From the NCBI RefSeq assembly GCF_021556475.1, contig NZ_JAKGBZ010000030.1, forward strand, positions 1-46,794: a DNA stretch of 46,794 nucleotides, read 5' to 3'. The stretch comes from Acidiphilium iwatense (GTDB lineage: Bacteria; Pseudomonadota; Alphaproteobacteria; Acetobacterales; Acetobacteraceae). Below are positions 1 to 7,113 of the stretch, piece by piece. The notes beneath the pieces are model-generated. The model was given only the letters and a program-made list of their open reading frames with translations, did not search any database and was not told the origin of the DNA. The position numbers and the translations under genes are program-made. The first letter of the stretch is position 1. Every line of letters begins with the position of its first letter.

Positions 1-64
1 CTTTTCCTGGCAAAAGATGCGCAATCCGCTCCCATTGGTCAGCCCTCAGCCCATAACGCCCCAT
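1..64 (-). mobile_element. IS5-family transposase, 5' end only (runs off window)
   Basis: Read on the minus strand from an ATG at 64, the sequence gives M-G-R-Y-G-L-R-A-D-Q-W-E-R-I-A-H-L-L-P-G-K before the window ends. This matches the usual N-terminus of IS5-family (IS427/IS1031-like) transposases, which begin with a short Tyr-Gly-Leu then Asp-x-Gln-Trp-x-x-Ile motif. Only 21 codons are visible. The left inverted repeat should lie at about 65-125, but I cannot fix its outer base. The insertion appears to have truncated the integrase fragment at 99-284. Confidence 0.7.
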
Positions 65-98
65 CGATCAGCCTTTCGGAATGCTGATCTGCTATGAA

Positions 99-284
99 TC
101 AGGAAAACGGTCGCGCCGGAATCCCCCCGGTCAAATGACGACACACCCTAGCTGCCGCTGACTCTCCCGTTCCAAGAGACGCCACCACATGCGTCCGGCC
201 AAGAATGGGAACGATTTCGCGGGGCAACCGAACCCGGAAATAATACCTCTGTCGTCGTCTTTCGACGAAGGAACACAACGTCAT
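99..284 (-). pseudogene. N-terminal fragment of a tyrosine integrase (DUF6538-type), truncated by the IS
   Basis: The 61-codon fragment begins at an internal ATG (284). It reads as the short N-terminal domain found on many tyrosine recombinases: a basic patch, a Y-Y-F-R strand, P-x-x-I/L, then a V-A-S-L-G-T turn followed by an Ala-rich helix. The reading frame then enters unrelated sequence and stops at 99, where the end of the IS5-type element begins. No core-binding or catalytic domain is present. It lies just outside the left repeat of island 1, downstream of where tRNA-Glu originally ended, so it is probably left from an earlier element in the same tRNA site. Confidence 0.55.
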
Positions 285-370
285 CGTGGCTTCCCGTGTG
301 TGGCACAAGCGTGTGTCACATCAGCGGGACGGCACAAAATAAATCGTGGTTTTTCAATAGGTTGTAGGTA

Positions 371-419
371 CTGGTATCCCGTAGGGGATTCGAACCCCTG
401 TTATCGCCGTGAGAGGGCG
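371..419 (-). repeat. attL: displaced 3' end of tRNA-Glu, 49-bp direct repeat
   Basis: These 49 bases are identical to 16465-16513, the T-arm, variable loop and anticodon-arm side of the tRNA-Glu gene. The flanking bases differ at both ends (370 against 16464; 420 against 16514). Only the 3' part of the tRNA is present, so this copy is not a functional tRNA. It marks the left end of island 1. Confidence 0.93.
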
Positions 420-420
420 T

Positions 421-462
421 AAAAACTGTCCATTATCGTCCGCCCGTGTCTGCAAAAACTGT
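421..462 (+). repeat. Two direct copies of AAAAACTGT beside attL
   Basis: AAAAACTGT occurs at 421-429 and 454-462, 33 bp apart (about three helical turns), immediately inside the left attachment core. Position and spacing fit arm-type binding sites for the neighbouring integrase or its excisionase. This is inference from layout only. Confidence 0.35.
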
Positions 463-497
463 AGGAATATCACCATATGTTGCCGCCGTGTCTATGC

Positions 498-526
498 TTG
501 TCTAATACGAATTACCCGCGTATATT
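498..526 (+). promoter_or_regulatory. Sigma70-like promoter for the integrase
   Basis: TTGTCT (498-503) and TATATT (521-526) are separated by 17 bp, followed by a leader of about 80 nt to the integrase ATG at 615. Confidence 0.55.
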
Positions 527-614
527 GGACAAATCATGGATGGACGGTCGGAGCCTAAGCCTTTGAATTGCGGGCGAGGTTTTCCAGCCGAACAAAGCGG
601 TAACGGAGGCTTGG

Positions 615-1913
615 ATGGCTCGCACGGTTCGCGATACGAAGCTGGAAAGCAGGACGGCACGGGGCGCACTTAAGGCTTCCGGCAAGCCCTATTGGCGAGC
701 GATCGAGGGAGGGCTGCACCTCGGCTATCGAAAGGGCCGGACCTCCGGCAAATGGGTGCTCCGCGTGCATATGGGGGGCGCCAAGGCATACGAGACGGAG
801 ACCATCGCAACCGCCGATGACACGATAGACGCGGACGGCGACATCGTGCTGACTTTCCAGCAGGCGCAGGGCGAGGCGCGTAAGCGGTTCATCGCGCTCC
901 GCCGGGCAGCGGCTGGTCTGCCTGCCGAGGCCGGCCCCTACACCGTCCGCTCCGCGATCGAGGATTATCTGACATGGATCGAGGCGGAAGGGCGGAAATC
1001 AGTGAAGGATGCCCGCGTTCGGGCTGCCGCGATGATCCTGCCGCGCCTCGGCGGCGTCGAGTGCGCCAAGCTCACCTCTAAGATGATCCGCGCGTGGCGG
1101 GATGCAATTGCGGCCGAGCCGGCAAGGTTGCGGACGAAGAAGGGAAAGCCACAGCAGCATCGGCAGATAATCGCCGATGACGACCCCGAAACCGTTGGCC
1201 GTCGTCGGAAGGCCACAACCAACCGCACCCTAACAGTCCTGAAAGCGGCCCTGAATCATGCTTGGCGGGAACGGCGGGTAGCATCCGATGAGGCGTGGCG
1301 GGCGGTTCAGCCGTTCCGCGAAGCCGATGCAGCGCGCTCCCGCTATCTGACGGCCGATGAGTGCCGACGCATCATCAACGCGGCTGCTGCGGAGTTCCGG
1401 CCGCTTGTCGTCGCTGCGCTCCAAACCGGCGCCCGCTTCGGCGAGCTGGGGGCTCTAACTGTGCGGGACTTCAACCCCGACAGCGGAACCCTGCATATTC
1501 GCAAGAGCAAGTCCGGCAAGGAACGCGACATCGTTCTCACCGATGAGGGCACCACGTTCTTTCGCGGATTGACTGCCGGTCGGTCCGCCGCTGATCGGCT
1601 CCTAGTAAAGGCGAACGGCGAGCGATGGGGCACATCCCATCAATCCCGCCCGATGCGTAATGCCTGCGAACACGCCCGCATTGATCCTCCGGTTTCGTTC
1701 CACACGCTTCGCCACACCTGGGCGAGCCTCGCGGTAATGGCGGGGATGTCGCTCATGGTTGTGGCCCGCAACCTCGGTCATGCCGATACGCGGATGGTCG
1801 AGAAGCACTATGGACACCTCGCGAAATCGTGGATCGCCGAGGCAGTGCGGGCTGCGGCGCCGAGGTTTGGGATTGAGGGGGGGAATGTTGCTGCGATGGC
1901 AGACCACCGGTGA
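615..1913 (+). CDS. int: Tyrosine recombinase / site-specific integrase of island 1
   Basis: This 432-residue protein should catalyse integration and excision of island 1 at the tRNA-Glu 3' end. The N-terminal third is an arm-binding and SAM-like core-binding region (about residues 1-220). The catalytic domain shows the first Arg in T-G-A-R-F-G-E-L (about residue 275), the H-T-L-R-H box (about residue 362), and G-H-A-D-T-R followed by the nucleophile in K-H-Y-G-H (about residue 398). The full R-H-R-H-Y set is visible, so it looks active. ATG 615 has a GGAGG about six bases upstream. Its TGA overlaps the GTG of the next gene (GTGA). It lies next to attL, about 200 bp from the core. Confidence 0.93.
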   Translation: MARTVRDTKLESRTARGALKASGKPYWRAIEGGLHLGYRKGRTSGKWVLRVHMGGAKAYETETIATADDTIDADGDIVLTFQQAQGEARKRFIALRRAAAGLPAEAGPYTVRSAIEDYLTWIEAEGRKSVKDARVRAAAMILPRLGGVECAKLTSKMIRAWRDAIAAEPARLRTKKGKPQQHRQIIADDDPETVGRRRKATTNRTLTVLKAALNHAWRERRVASDEAWRAVQPFREADAARSRYLTADECRRIINAAAAEFRPLVVAALQTGARFGELGALTVRDFNPDSGTLHIRKSKSGKERDIVLTDEGTTFFRGLTAGRSAADRLLVKANGERWGTSHQSRPMRNACEHARIDPPVSFHTLRHTWASLAVMAGMSLMVVARNLGHADTRMVEKHYGHLAKSWIAEAVRAAAPRFGIEGGNVAAMADHR

Positions 1914-2461
1914 CACGCCCTCGCAAAAAACCACGGCAATCTCTTACCGAGAACATTTCCTTGGCCGATGTTCAGGATTTGTGGAAAGCGGCAGGATGGC
2001 GCGACGGAGGCTTAGATACAGCGGTGTGCACCGAACTCGCCGATCTGTTGAATACCCAGCGCGGGGATGCGCCCGATCCCGACGTGGAGAGGCTGCAAGC
2101 CGCCGCTCGCGCCGCTCATACCGTGCTGCTCGCCTGGTGCGCCGGCGCTTGGTATGAAGACGGCACACAACTGGCGCGGAACGGAACCATACATGAACTC
2201 GAAACTGCGCTAACTAAAGCAGCGCCTCTTCTGTGCTCCCCTTCACTGTCCCAGCAAAAGAAGCCCGACTGGTTCATTGCGGCGATCCGCATTTGGGCTG
2301 TTGCCGCTGGGCTACTGGAGCGGCATGGCCGAACCGGAGGAAAGACAGCCAATTCTGTTGCTGTTCGCTTTACCAGTGCGGCGCTCAGGTGTATCGGCTT
2401 CCCGCTTGTCACCGACAACGCGGTGTCCATCACCATCAAGAAGGCAGTCCGCAAGGTCTGA
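1910..2461 (+). CDS. Hypothetical protein translationally coupled to the integrase
   Basis: This 183-residue protein starts at a GTG overlapping the integrase stop by 4 bp, so it is probably co-translated. The sequence is mostly alpha-helical in character: a basic N-terminus, a W-K-A-A-G-W stretch, a long Ala/Leu-rich middle and a K-K-A-V-R-K-V tail. No family is recognised and there is no signal peptide or membrane segment. The coupling suggests a role in integration, excision or copy control, but nothing in the sequence proves it. Confidence 0.6.
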   Translation: MTRPRKKPRQSLTENISLADVQDLWKAAGWRDGGLDTAVCTELADLLNTQRGDAPDPDVERLQAAARAAHTVLLAWCAGAWYEDGTQLARNGTIHELETALTKAAPLLCSPSLSQQKKPDWFIAAIRIWAVAAGLLERHGRTGGKTANSVAVRFTSAALRCIGFPLVTDNAVSITIKKAVRKV

Positions 2462-2480
2462 CTCCCACAAGGAGGGTCAA

Positions 2481-2507
2481 ATGCACAAGTGCAATCGACC
2501 TTCCTGA
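2481..2507 (+). CDS. Possible 8-codon leader peptide
   Basis: A strong ribosome site, AAGGAGG at 2469-2475, lies five bases before an ATG (2481) that opens an 8-codon frame, M-H-K-C-N-R-P-S, ending in TGA at 2505-2507. The first bases of this frame form one arm of the inverted repeat 2481-2490/2544-2553. So strong a ribosome site on so short a frame suggests a leader peptide controlling the gene at 2566, but chance cannot be excluded. Confidence 0.3.
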   Translation: MHKCNRPS

Positions 2508-2553
2508 CCGCCCTATCATCATAGGCCTAATCCATCGCCATCAACTTGTGCAT
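2481..2553. promoter_or_regulatory. Inverted repeat upstream of the AlpA-like gene
   Basis: ATGCACAAGT (2481-2490) and ACTTGTGCAT (2544-2553) are perfect 10-bp inverted copies. The left copy is part of TGCAC-AA-GTGCA, itself a small palindrome. The right copy ends about 12 bp before the AlpA-like start at 2566, a good place for an operator or an attenuator stem. Confidence 0.45.
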
Positions 2554-2565
2554 AGGAGCACTTAG

Positions 2566-2772
2566 ATGGACGACGAAAGAGATGCTTACGGGGTCGAGGA
2601 ATTTTGCAAGCGGCACGCGATCAGCCGCGCTTACCTCTACCTATTGTGGAAGCGTGGCGATGGCCCGCGTTTCATGCAGGTTGGCGGCCGGCGCTTGATC
2701 TCGAAAGAGGCCGCGACGGACTGGCGCAAGGCAATGGAGCACGCGCCCGCTCATCAATGCGTTGCCGCCTGA
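2566..2772 (+). CDS. AlpA/excisionase-like helix-turn-helix protein
   Basis: This small 68-residue protein has a winged-helix layout. Residues 9-30 (G-V-E-E-F-C-K-R-H-A-I-S-R-A-Y-L-Y) form the helix-turn-helix, followed by a G-D-G-P-R-F-x-x-V-G-G-R-R-L-I-S wing and a C-terminal helix. This is the AlpA/MerR-like pattern used by phage and island excisionases and regulators. It lies one gene after the integrase, the usual place for a recombination directionality factor. It might instead activate the replication genes downstream. DNA-binding is likely; the exact role is inferred. Confidence 0.75.
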   Translation: MDDERDAYGVEEFCKRHAISRAYLYLLWKRGDGPRFMQVGGRRLISKEAATDWRKAMEHAPAHQCVAA

Positions 2773-2903
2773 TACAGCAACTCCGCCGGCCGAGATGGCG
2801 CGACGGAGTTGGAAAATCTGTGAACCGCTGACACCTGTTCACTTAGCATTTTTCCGCTTCAGGTCAAGCAAATTCTTCGTCGGCGTTCCAAAAGGAACGA
2901 CCC

Positions 2904-3131
2904 ATGACCAAAGATTTCATAGCGATCCGAGATCGTATCGAAAATGCCATAATTGCCGGCATCGACCGGGCTGCTGCGAAGCGCCGGCGGCGCGATGCAA
3001 TCACTTGGATCACCCCGACCGCCCGCGAATTCAATGCCGGCCCGGTAACGCCAGAAATGGCGAGGCACGCTGAATCCGTCTCGCAATTCCATTATCGGAA
3101 GCGGCTTGCCCGCGCGGCGGTGGCGCGATGA
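2904..3131 (+). CDS. Small hypothetical protein
   Basis: The 75-residue basic protein has AAAAGGAA upstream of its ATG. Its stop overlaps the start of the next gene (ATGA). An N-terminal helix is followed by K-R-R-R-R-D and a second helical part. No known domain is seen. The position, coupled to the primase-like gene, suggests a replication accessory factor. Upstream, 2773-2903 holds no gene; an 8-bp inverted repeat there (CAACTCCG...CGGAGTTG) follows the AlpA-like gene. Confidence 0.6.
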   Translation: MTKDFIAIRDRIENAIIAGIDRAAAKRRRRDAITWITPTAREFNAGPVTPEMARHAESVSQFHYRKRLARAAVAR

Positions 3132-4120
3132 CCGACACCATCACCATTCTGCGTTCACGCGGCCCTCGCCTCACGAAACTGATCCGCGCGGACGGGTCAA
3201 TCGTCGGATACGACGAAGCGCGGACCTATCACGGCATCGAGCATGAAATCGAAAATCTCGACGACCTGCTCGCCGCGCTAACGTGGCTTTCATCGCGGGC
3301 AGATCGCTGCATCGTGCGCGCCGCGCTGGTCGATCCGGGCCGCACATCGCCGATCAGGCGATTGCTCTACCGTGATCCCGTCACCGGCGATGAACCGACG
3401 CTGCGGGAAGTACCGCATCACTGGTTAGCGACCGATTGGGATACGTTAGAGCGGCCTGACGACCTCGACGTAACCGATCTCCCTGGCTGCGCCGGCGTGG
3501 CACTGGCGCGGCTTCCAGCCTCGTTCCATGGCGCCGCCTGCATCGTGCAGGCCACAGGCAGCCACGGCGTCAAGCCCGGCATCCGCATCCGCATGTGGCA
3601 CTGGCTGGTGCGCCCTCTCACGGGAGCCGAGGTGGGGCGCTGGCTGGACAGCGTCACGGGGATTGACCGTTCCGTCTTTCGACCGGCGCAGATCATCTAC
3701 GCCGCTGCGCCCGTATTCGAGACCGGCCGCGACCATCTGCCGTACCGCATCGCCATGATCCCGGGCGTGCCGCACGTGGAACCACCATCGGCCGCAGCCC
3801 TGGCACCGCTTCCACCGAAGCCAACGGCGCCGCTCCCGCAGCCCGGAGACGCGAAAGCGGACCGATACGCCTGGGCCGCGCTCCGTAATGCCGCTGCCCG
3901 CGTCGCATCGTCCGGCGAAGGCGATCGGCACCCGACAATCTTCCGCGAGGCCCGCTCGCTGGCCCGGTTCATCGCGGCCGGCCTGCTGAGCCGGCAGGCG
4001 GTGATGCAGACACTCGAAACCGCCGCTCAGTGCGCCGGCAAGCCGCAGGGCGAAGCCTCGGCGGTGCTCGCCTGGGCAATCGCTCACCCATCGCCCGCCG
4101 ACCTCAAGATTGCCTCATGA
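3128..4120 (+). CDS. Probable AEP-type primase-like replication protein
   Basis: This is a 330-residue protein. Residues about 90-200 show features of archaeo-eukaryotic-type primases used by plasmids and phages: a hydrophobic strand ending in D-W-D (about residue 101), then V-Q-A-T-G-S-H-G-V-K-P-G-I-R with a conserved Ser-x-His region (about 138-152), then a strand with W-H-W-L and a later I-I-Y-A. The C-terminal third is Pro/Ala-rich and then helical. It is followed by the D5/SF3 helicase with an ATGA overlap, the classical primase-helicase pairing. I assign the family from motif spacing only, so a non-catalytic relative is possible. Confidence 0.55.
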   Translation: MTDTITILRSRGPRLTKLIRADGSIVGYDEARTYHGIEHEIENLDDLLAALTWLSSRADRCIVRAALVDPGRTSPIRRLLYRDPVTGDEPTLREVPHHWLATDWDTLERPDDLDVTDLPGCAGVALARLPASFHGAACIVQATGSHGVKPGIRIRMWHWLVRPLTGAEVGRWLDSVTGIDRSVFRPAQIIYAAAPVFETGRDHLPYRIAMIPGVPHVEPPSAAALAPLPPKPTAPLPQPGDAKADRYAWAALRNAAARVASSGEGDRHPTIFREARSLARFIAAGLLSRQAVMQTLETAAQCAGKPQGEASAVLAWAIAHPSPADLKIAS

Positions 4121-5772
4121 TGAACGACATATCGAAGATCGAGTTGCCCGAACTGCCGCCGGTCGAGGCTTACGAAGACTTCGCGGATTACGAGATGAGC
4201 GGGGCAGACGCGCGCAAAACCGAAGCCGCAGCCCTGGCGCGCGACGCTGTGACCATCGCCCGGCTCGCGGCGATGACCGACATGGAGTTCGACCGCGCAC
4301 GCAAAACCGAAGCCGCAGCCCTGGGGATCTCCGTCAACACCTTGACGAAGGAACGCAAGGCCGCCCGCAGGGCCGCTCGAAAGCCGCTCGCCGCCCCGCC
4401 CGGCTGCCAGTCGCCCCCGCTGGTCCTTCACCCCGATTCACCCCTGGAAACCGCGCGCGAATTGGTCTCGCGGCAGTTTCGGTCGGATGCAGGCCGCGCG
4501 CTCCACCATCAGCAGGGCGAGTTCTTCCGCTGGCGCGGTAGTCACTACGAGGCGGAGGGATACGAGACGATCAAGGCGAAGATCTACGAATTCCTCGATG
4601 GCGCCTCTTATGAGGTGAAGGGCGAAACGCTGCCGTTCAATCCGAACAAAACCAAGGTCGCTAACGTCCTGGAAGCCCTTGCCGCAGTGACACAGCTTCC
4701 ATCCGGCACCCGCACCCCCTCCTGGCTGGACGATGCCGAACATCCGCCAGCGGCGGAAATCCTGTCATGCTCGAACGGCCTGCTGCACCTGCCAACGCGC
4801 AAGATGCTGCCGCATACCTCTCAGTTTTTTGGTCTGAACACGGTGGACTACGCCTTCGATCCCGACGCGGGAAAGCCCCTCGAATGGCTCGCTTTTCTGC
4901 ACTCTCTGTGGGGGGACGATCAGGAATCAATCGACACGCTACAGGAACTTTTCGGGCTGCTACTGACGGCAGACACGTCGCACCAGAAGGCGTTTCTCGT
5001 CGTCGGACCAAAACGCAGCGGCAAGGGCACCATCGCGCGGGTTCAGACCGGCTTACTCGGCAAGGAAAACGTCGCCGGTCCAACCCTCAGCAGTCTATCG
5101 CAGAACTTCGGCCTCGCCCCGCTGATCGGCAAACCGCTCGCGATCATCTCCGACGCACGGCTAAGCGGCCGGGCGGATGCCCACACCCTGGCCGAACGTG
5201 TTCTCGCAATCACCGGCGAGGATAGCCTGACGATCGACCGTAAATTCCGCGAAGCCTGGACCGGGCACCTGCCGACGCGCTTCCTCATCCTGACGAACGA
5301 ACTTCCGCGTCTGACCGACGCCAGCGGCGCCCTCGCGGGCCGCTTCATCATCCTGACGATGACCAATTCCTTCTATGGGCGCGAAGACCCCGGTCTCACG
5401 GCGCGACTGCTGCGGGAACTGCCCGCCATCTTACTGTGGGCAATGGACGGCCGCGACAGGCTCGCCGAGCGGGGGCATTTCATCCAACCGAAATCCGCAG
5501 CGGAAGCAGTCGAGGAACTCGGCAACCTCGCTAGCCCGATTGGTGCCTTCCTCCGCGACAGATGCGTCATCGACCCCTGCCGCTGCGTTGAATGCACCCG
5601 GCTTTATGAGGCTTGGGTGACATGGTGCAGCGAGCAGGGGCGCGACCATCCCGGCAACGTGCAGACTTTCGGGCGCGACCTGCGGGCAGCCGTGGCGGGG
5701 TTGAGCGTCACGCAAGTCAGAGACGATGATGGCGTTCGCTCCCGCTACTACCGCTCTCTCGATTTGGCTTGA
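4117..5772 (+). CDS. D5-like SF3 helicase (P4-family phage/plasmid primase C-terminal type)
   Basis: This 551-residue protein begins at ATG 4117 overlapping the previous stop; reading further upstream runs through the previous gene in another frame. Residues about 140-260 are the D5 N-terminal region. The SF3 ATPase follows with Walker A G-P-K-R-S-G-K-G-T (about residue 293), a Walker B/sensor stretch ending I-I-S-D-A-R (about 344), and L-I-L-T-N-E-L-P (about 391) with the arginine-finger area A-G-R-F-I-I-L. It should unwind the island's origin as a hexamer. An unusual point is that A-R-K-T-E-A-A-A-L occurs twice near the N-terminus, 29 residues apart, from an exact 25-bp DNA repeat (4213-4237, 4300-4324). 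Confidence 0.9.
   Translation: MMNDISKIELPELPPVEAYEDFADYEMSGADARKTEAAALARDAVTIARLAAMTDMEFDRARKTEAAALGISVNTLTKERKAARRAARKPLAAPPGCQSPPLVLHPDSPLETARELVSRQFRSDAGRALHHQQGEFFRWRGSHYEAEGYETIKAKIYEFLDGASYEVKGETLPFNPNKTKVANVLEALAAVTQLPSGTRTPSWLDDAEHPPAAEILSCSNGLLHLPTRKMLPHTSQFFGLNTVDYAFDPDAGKPLEWLAFLHSLWGDDQESIDTLQELFGLLLTADTSHQKAFLVVGPKRSGKGTIARVQTGLLGKENVAGPTLSSLSQNFGLAPLIGKPLAIISDARLSGRADAHTLAERVLAITGEDSLTIDRKFREAWTGHLPTRFLILTNELPRLTDASGALAGRFIILTMTNSFYGREDPGLTARLLRELPAILLWAMDGRDRLAERGHFIQPKSAAEAVEELGNLASPIGAFLRDRCVIDPCRCVECTRLYEAWVTWCSEQGRDHPGNVQTFGRDLRAAVAGLSVTQVRDDDGVRSRYYRSLDLA
4213..4324 (+). repeat. 25-bp exact direct repeat within the helicase gene
   Basis: The same 25 bases occur at 4213-4237 and 4300-4324, 87 bp apart, so the reading frame is kept. 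The second copy precedes the G-I-S-x-x-T-L-x-K segment normal for this family; the first looks like an extra copy. Confidence 0.85.
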
Positions 5773-6120
5773 AGGGGGGGGGCTGACACGCGCTGGCACG
5801 CGTTTCGCACCATTGCACCTCTATGTATGCGCCTATTAACGCGGATGGAAATTCGTTTCTCTCACGATATTATAAATAGTTACGGCTACAATGCAGTGGA
5901 CCGCGTGTCACTGCGTGTCGGTAAGCAACCGCGACCGGCATGGACTCCCCCCCCGAAATTTTGTTACTCTCCTGTTTTTATTAAATCCATCACTGCCCGC
6001 GACGCGCCGGCCAAACTCGGCTTTTGCCGCGCCGGATGGTCACCGTCCCTCAAAAAAATCTTCGCCCATCTCCGCCACATAACGCCGCATCGCAATTGTG
6101 TGTAGCCGCTTATACACAGC
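5773..6120. other. Candidate replication origin of island 1
   Basis: This non-coding stretch after the helicase contains GACACGCG (5785-5792) and GGCACGCG (5795-5802) 10 bp apart. Mirrored copies CGCGTGTC (5902-5909) and TGCGTGTC (5912-5919) are also 10 bp apart. Between them is an AT-rich segment (about 5820-5890). Further right is TTATACACA (6110-6118), a match to the DnaA-box consensus TTATNCACA. A run of nine Gs (5774-5782) and one of eight Cs (5947-5954) are also present. Paired iterons, AT-rich DNA and a DnaA box next to a helicase gene suggest an origin. Confidence 0.45.
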
Positions 6121-6196
6121 GGTAAACAGCAATAAATGCTAGTAGATATAGCATTGTTTTTACACGTTTTTTTGCATTTTCCCTGCATTATGTCTA

Positions 6197-6211
6197 ATAT
6201 CTGCGAGATAT
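6197..6211. promoter_or_regulatory. Operator-like inverted repeat before the packaging genes
   Basis: ATATCT-GCG-AGATAT is a perfect 6-bp inverted repeat 25 bp before the start of the gene at 6236, in an AT-rich leader (6121-6235). A weak promoter TTGCAT-17-TAATAT lies just upstream. Confidence 0.35.
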
Positions 6212-6235
6212 CTGCTGCTGGAACAGGTCAAAACG

Positions 6236-6625
6236 ATGCAAAACGGTTCGAAAAATACCCCAACGCTGGGCCCGCATTCGAGGCCCACTGCGCTGGCAAA
6301 ACTGGACGGAAGGCGGCGCGAAGCACGCTTGATGCGCGATGCCGTGACCGCCTTGACCCGCCATGTCGGCGGCGTGCCTTCCGAGGTGCAGCGCGCGCTG
6401 ATCCACCGGGCGGCCGTGCTGGCACTCCGCCTTGCGCTTATGGACGCCAAAACGGCGGACGGCATCATGCCGGAGCGCGACACACGCGAGTATCTAGCCT
6501 GGAACAATTCGTATGTGCGGACGCTCCGCCAACTCGGCCTGAAGGGCGCGGCGCAACGCGGACCCGATCTCGCCTCCTATCTGGCGTCCAAAACCGCCGC
6601 GTCGCAGCCGAGTGCCGGCGCGTGA
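6236..6625 (+). CDS. Terminase small-subunit-like phage protein
   Basis: The 129-residue protein has a G-P-H-S-R-P-T-A-L-A-K-L-D-G-R-R-R-E-A opening, a helical middle with H-V-G-G-x-P-S-x-V-Q, and Y-L-A-W-N-N-S-Y-x-R-T-L-R-Q-L-G-L near the end. I recall proteins of this type just ahead of terminase genes in alphaproteobacterial prophages, which fits DNA recognition for packaging. The helical DNA-binding character agrees, but no classical TerS domain can be proven here. Its TGA overlaps the GTG of the RuvC-like gene. Confidence 0.5.
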   Translation: MQNGSKNTPTLGPHSRPTALAKLDGRRREARLMRDAVTALTRHVGGVPSEVQRALIHRAAVLALRLALMDAKTADGIMPERDTREYLAWNNSYVRTLRQLGLKGAAQRGPDLASYLASKTAASQPSAGA

Positions 6626-7113
6626 TCTATATCGGCATTGATCCTGGCGCGTCCGGTGCTATCGCCGTGCTGGACGCCGGCGGCCAGATAGTGAGCATAG
6701 CCGACATGCCGACGATCATGGTCCGCGTCGGCAAGACCGAGCGGCATCGTGTCTCACCGGCCATGCTCGCTCACCTCTTCGAGATGGATCAGCACGCCGT
6801 GCAAATGGTCGTGCTGGAAAAGGTTGGCGGGATGACCGGTCAATCCGCCAGCGCCGCCTTCACCTTCGGTTATGGGGCCGGCATCGTCGAAGGGGTGCTG
6901 GCGGCGCTGAAATTGCCCGTTGCCCTGGTCACACCGCAATCGTGGAAGCGCAGCGCCGGCATTGCCACGGACAAGGGGGCGGCGCGAGAGGCGGCGATGA
7001 GGCTATGGCCTGCACACGCAAGCCGTTTCGCCCGGGTGAAGGATGATGGACGTGCCGAGGCCGCACTAATCGCCCGCCATGGATGGCTGAGGGTGGCGAG
7101 GGTGGCGGCATGA
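6622..7113 (+). CDS. RuvC-like Holliday junction resolvase (phage type)
   Basis: The 163-residue protein starts with GTG 6622 (Val-Ile-Tyr-Ile-Gly-Ile-Asp-Pro-Gly); the long open frame upstream of it is not coding. Four acidic positions of the RuvC/RNase H fold are visible: Asp in I-D-P-G-A-S-G (residue 6), Glu in V-V-L-E-K-V (about 59), and Asp/Glu in K-D-D-G-R-A-E-A-A-L-I-A near the end. It should cleave branched DNA, resolving replication or recombination intermediates before packaging. It overlaps both neighbours by 4 bp and so lies within the packaging operon. Confidence 0.85.
   Translation: MIYIGIDPGASGAIAVLDAGGQIVSIADMPTIMVRVGKTERHRVSPAMLAHLFEMDQHAVQMVVLEKVGGMTGQSASAAFTFGYGAGIVEGVLAALKLPVALVTPQSWKRSAGIATDKGAAREAAMRLWPAHASRFARVKDDGRAEAALIARHGWLRVARVAA

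Noticed and set aside
371-419. Second tRNA-Glu gene at the left end
   Set aside because: Only the 3' 49 bases are present; the acceptor 5' strand and D-arm are missing, so it is an attachment-site copy.
5947-5954. Homopolymer tracts as phase-variation switches
   Set aside because: The G9 and C8 runs are outside coding sequence, directly after the helicase stop and in the intergenic region, so no gene would be switched.
6136-6621. Long open frame upstream of the RuvC-like domain
   Set aside because: It overlaps the convincing TerS-like gene in another frame, and the RuvC fold begins exactly at GTG 6622; the upstream translation is Arg/Pro/Cys-rich shadow.
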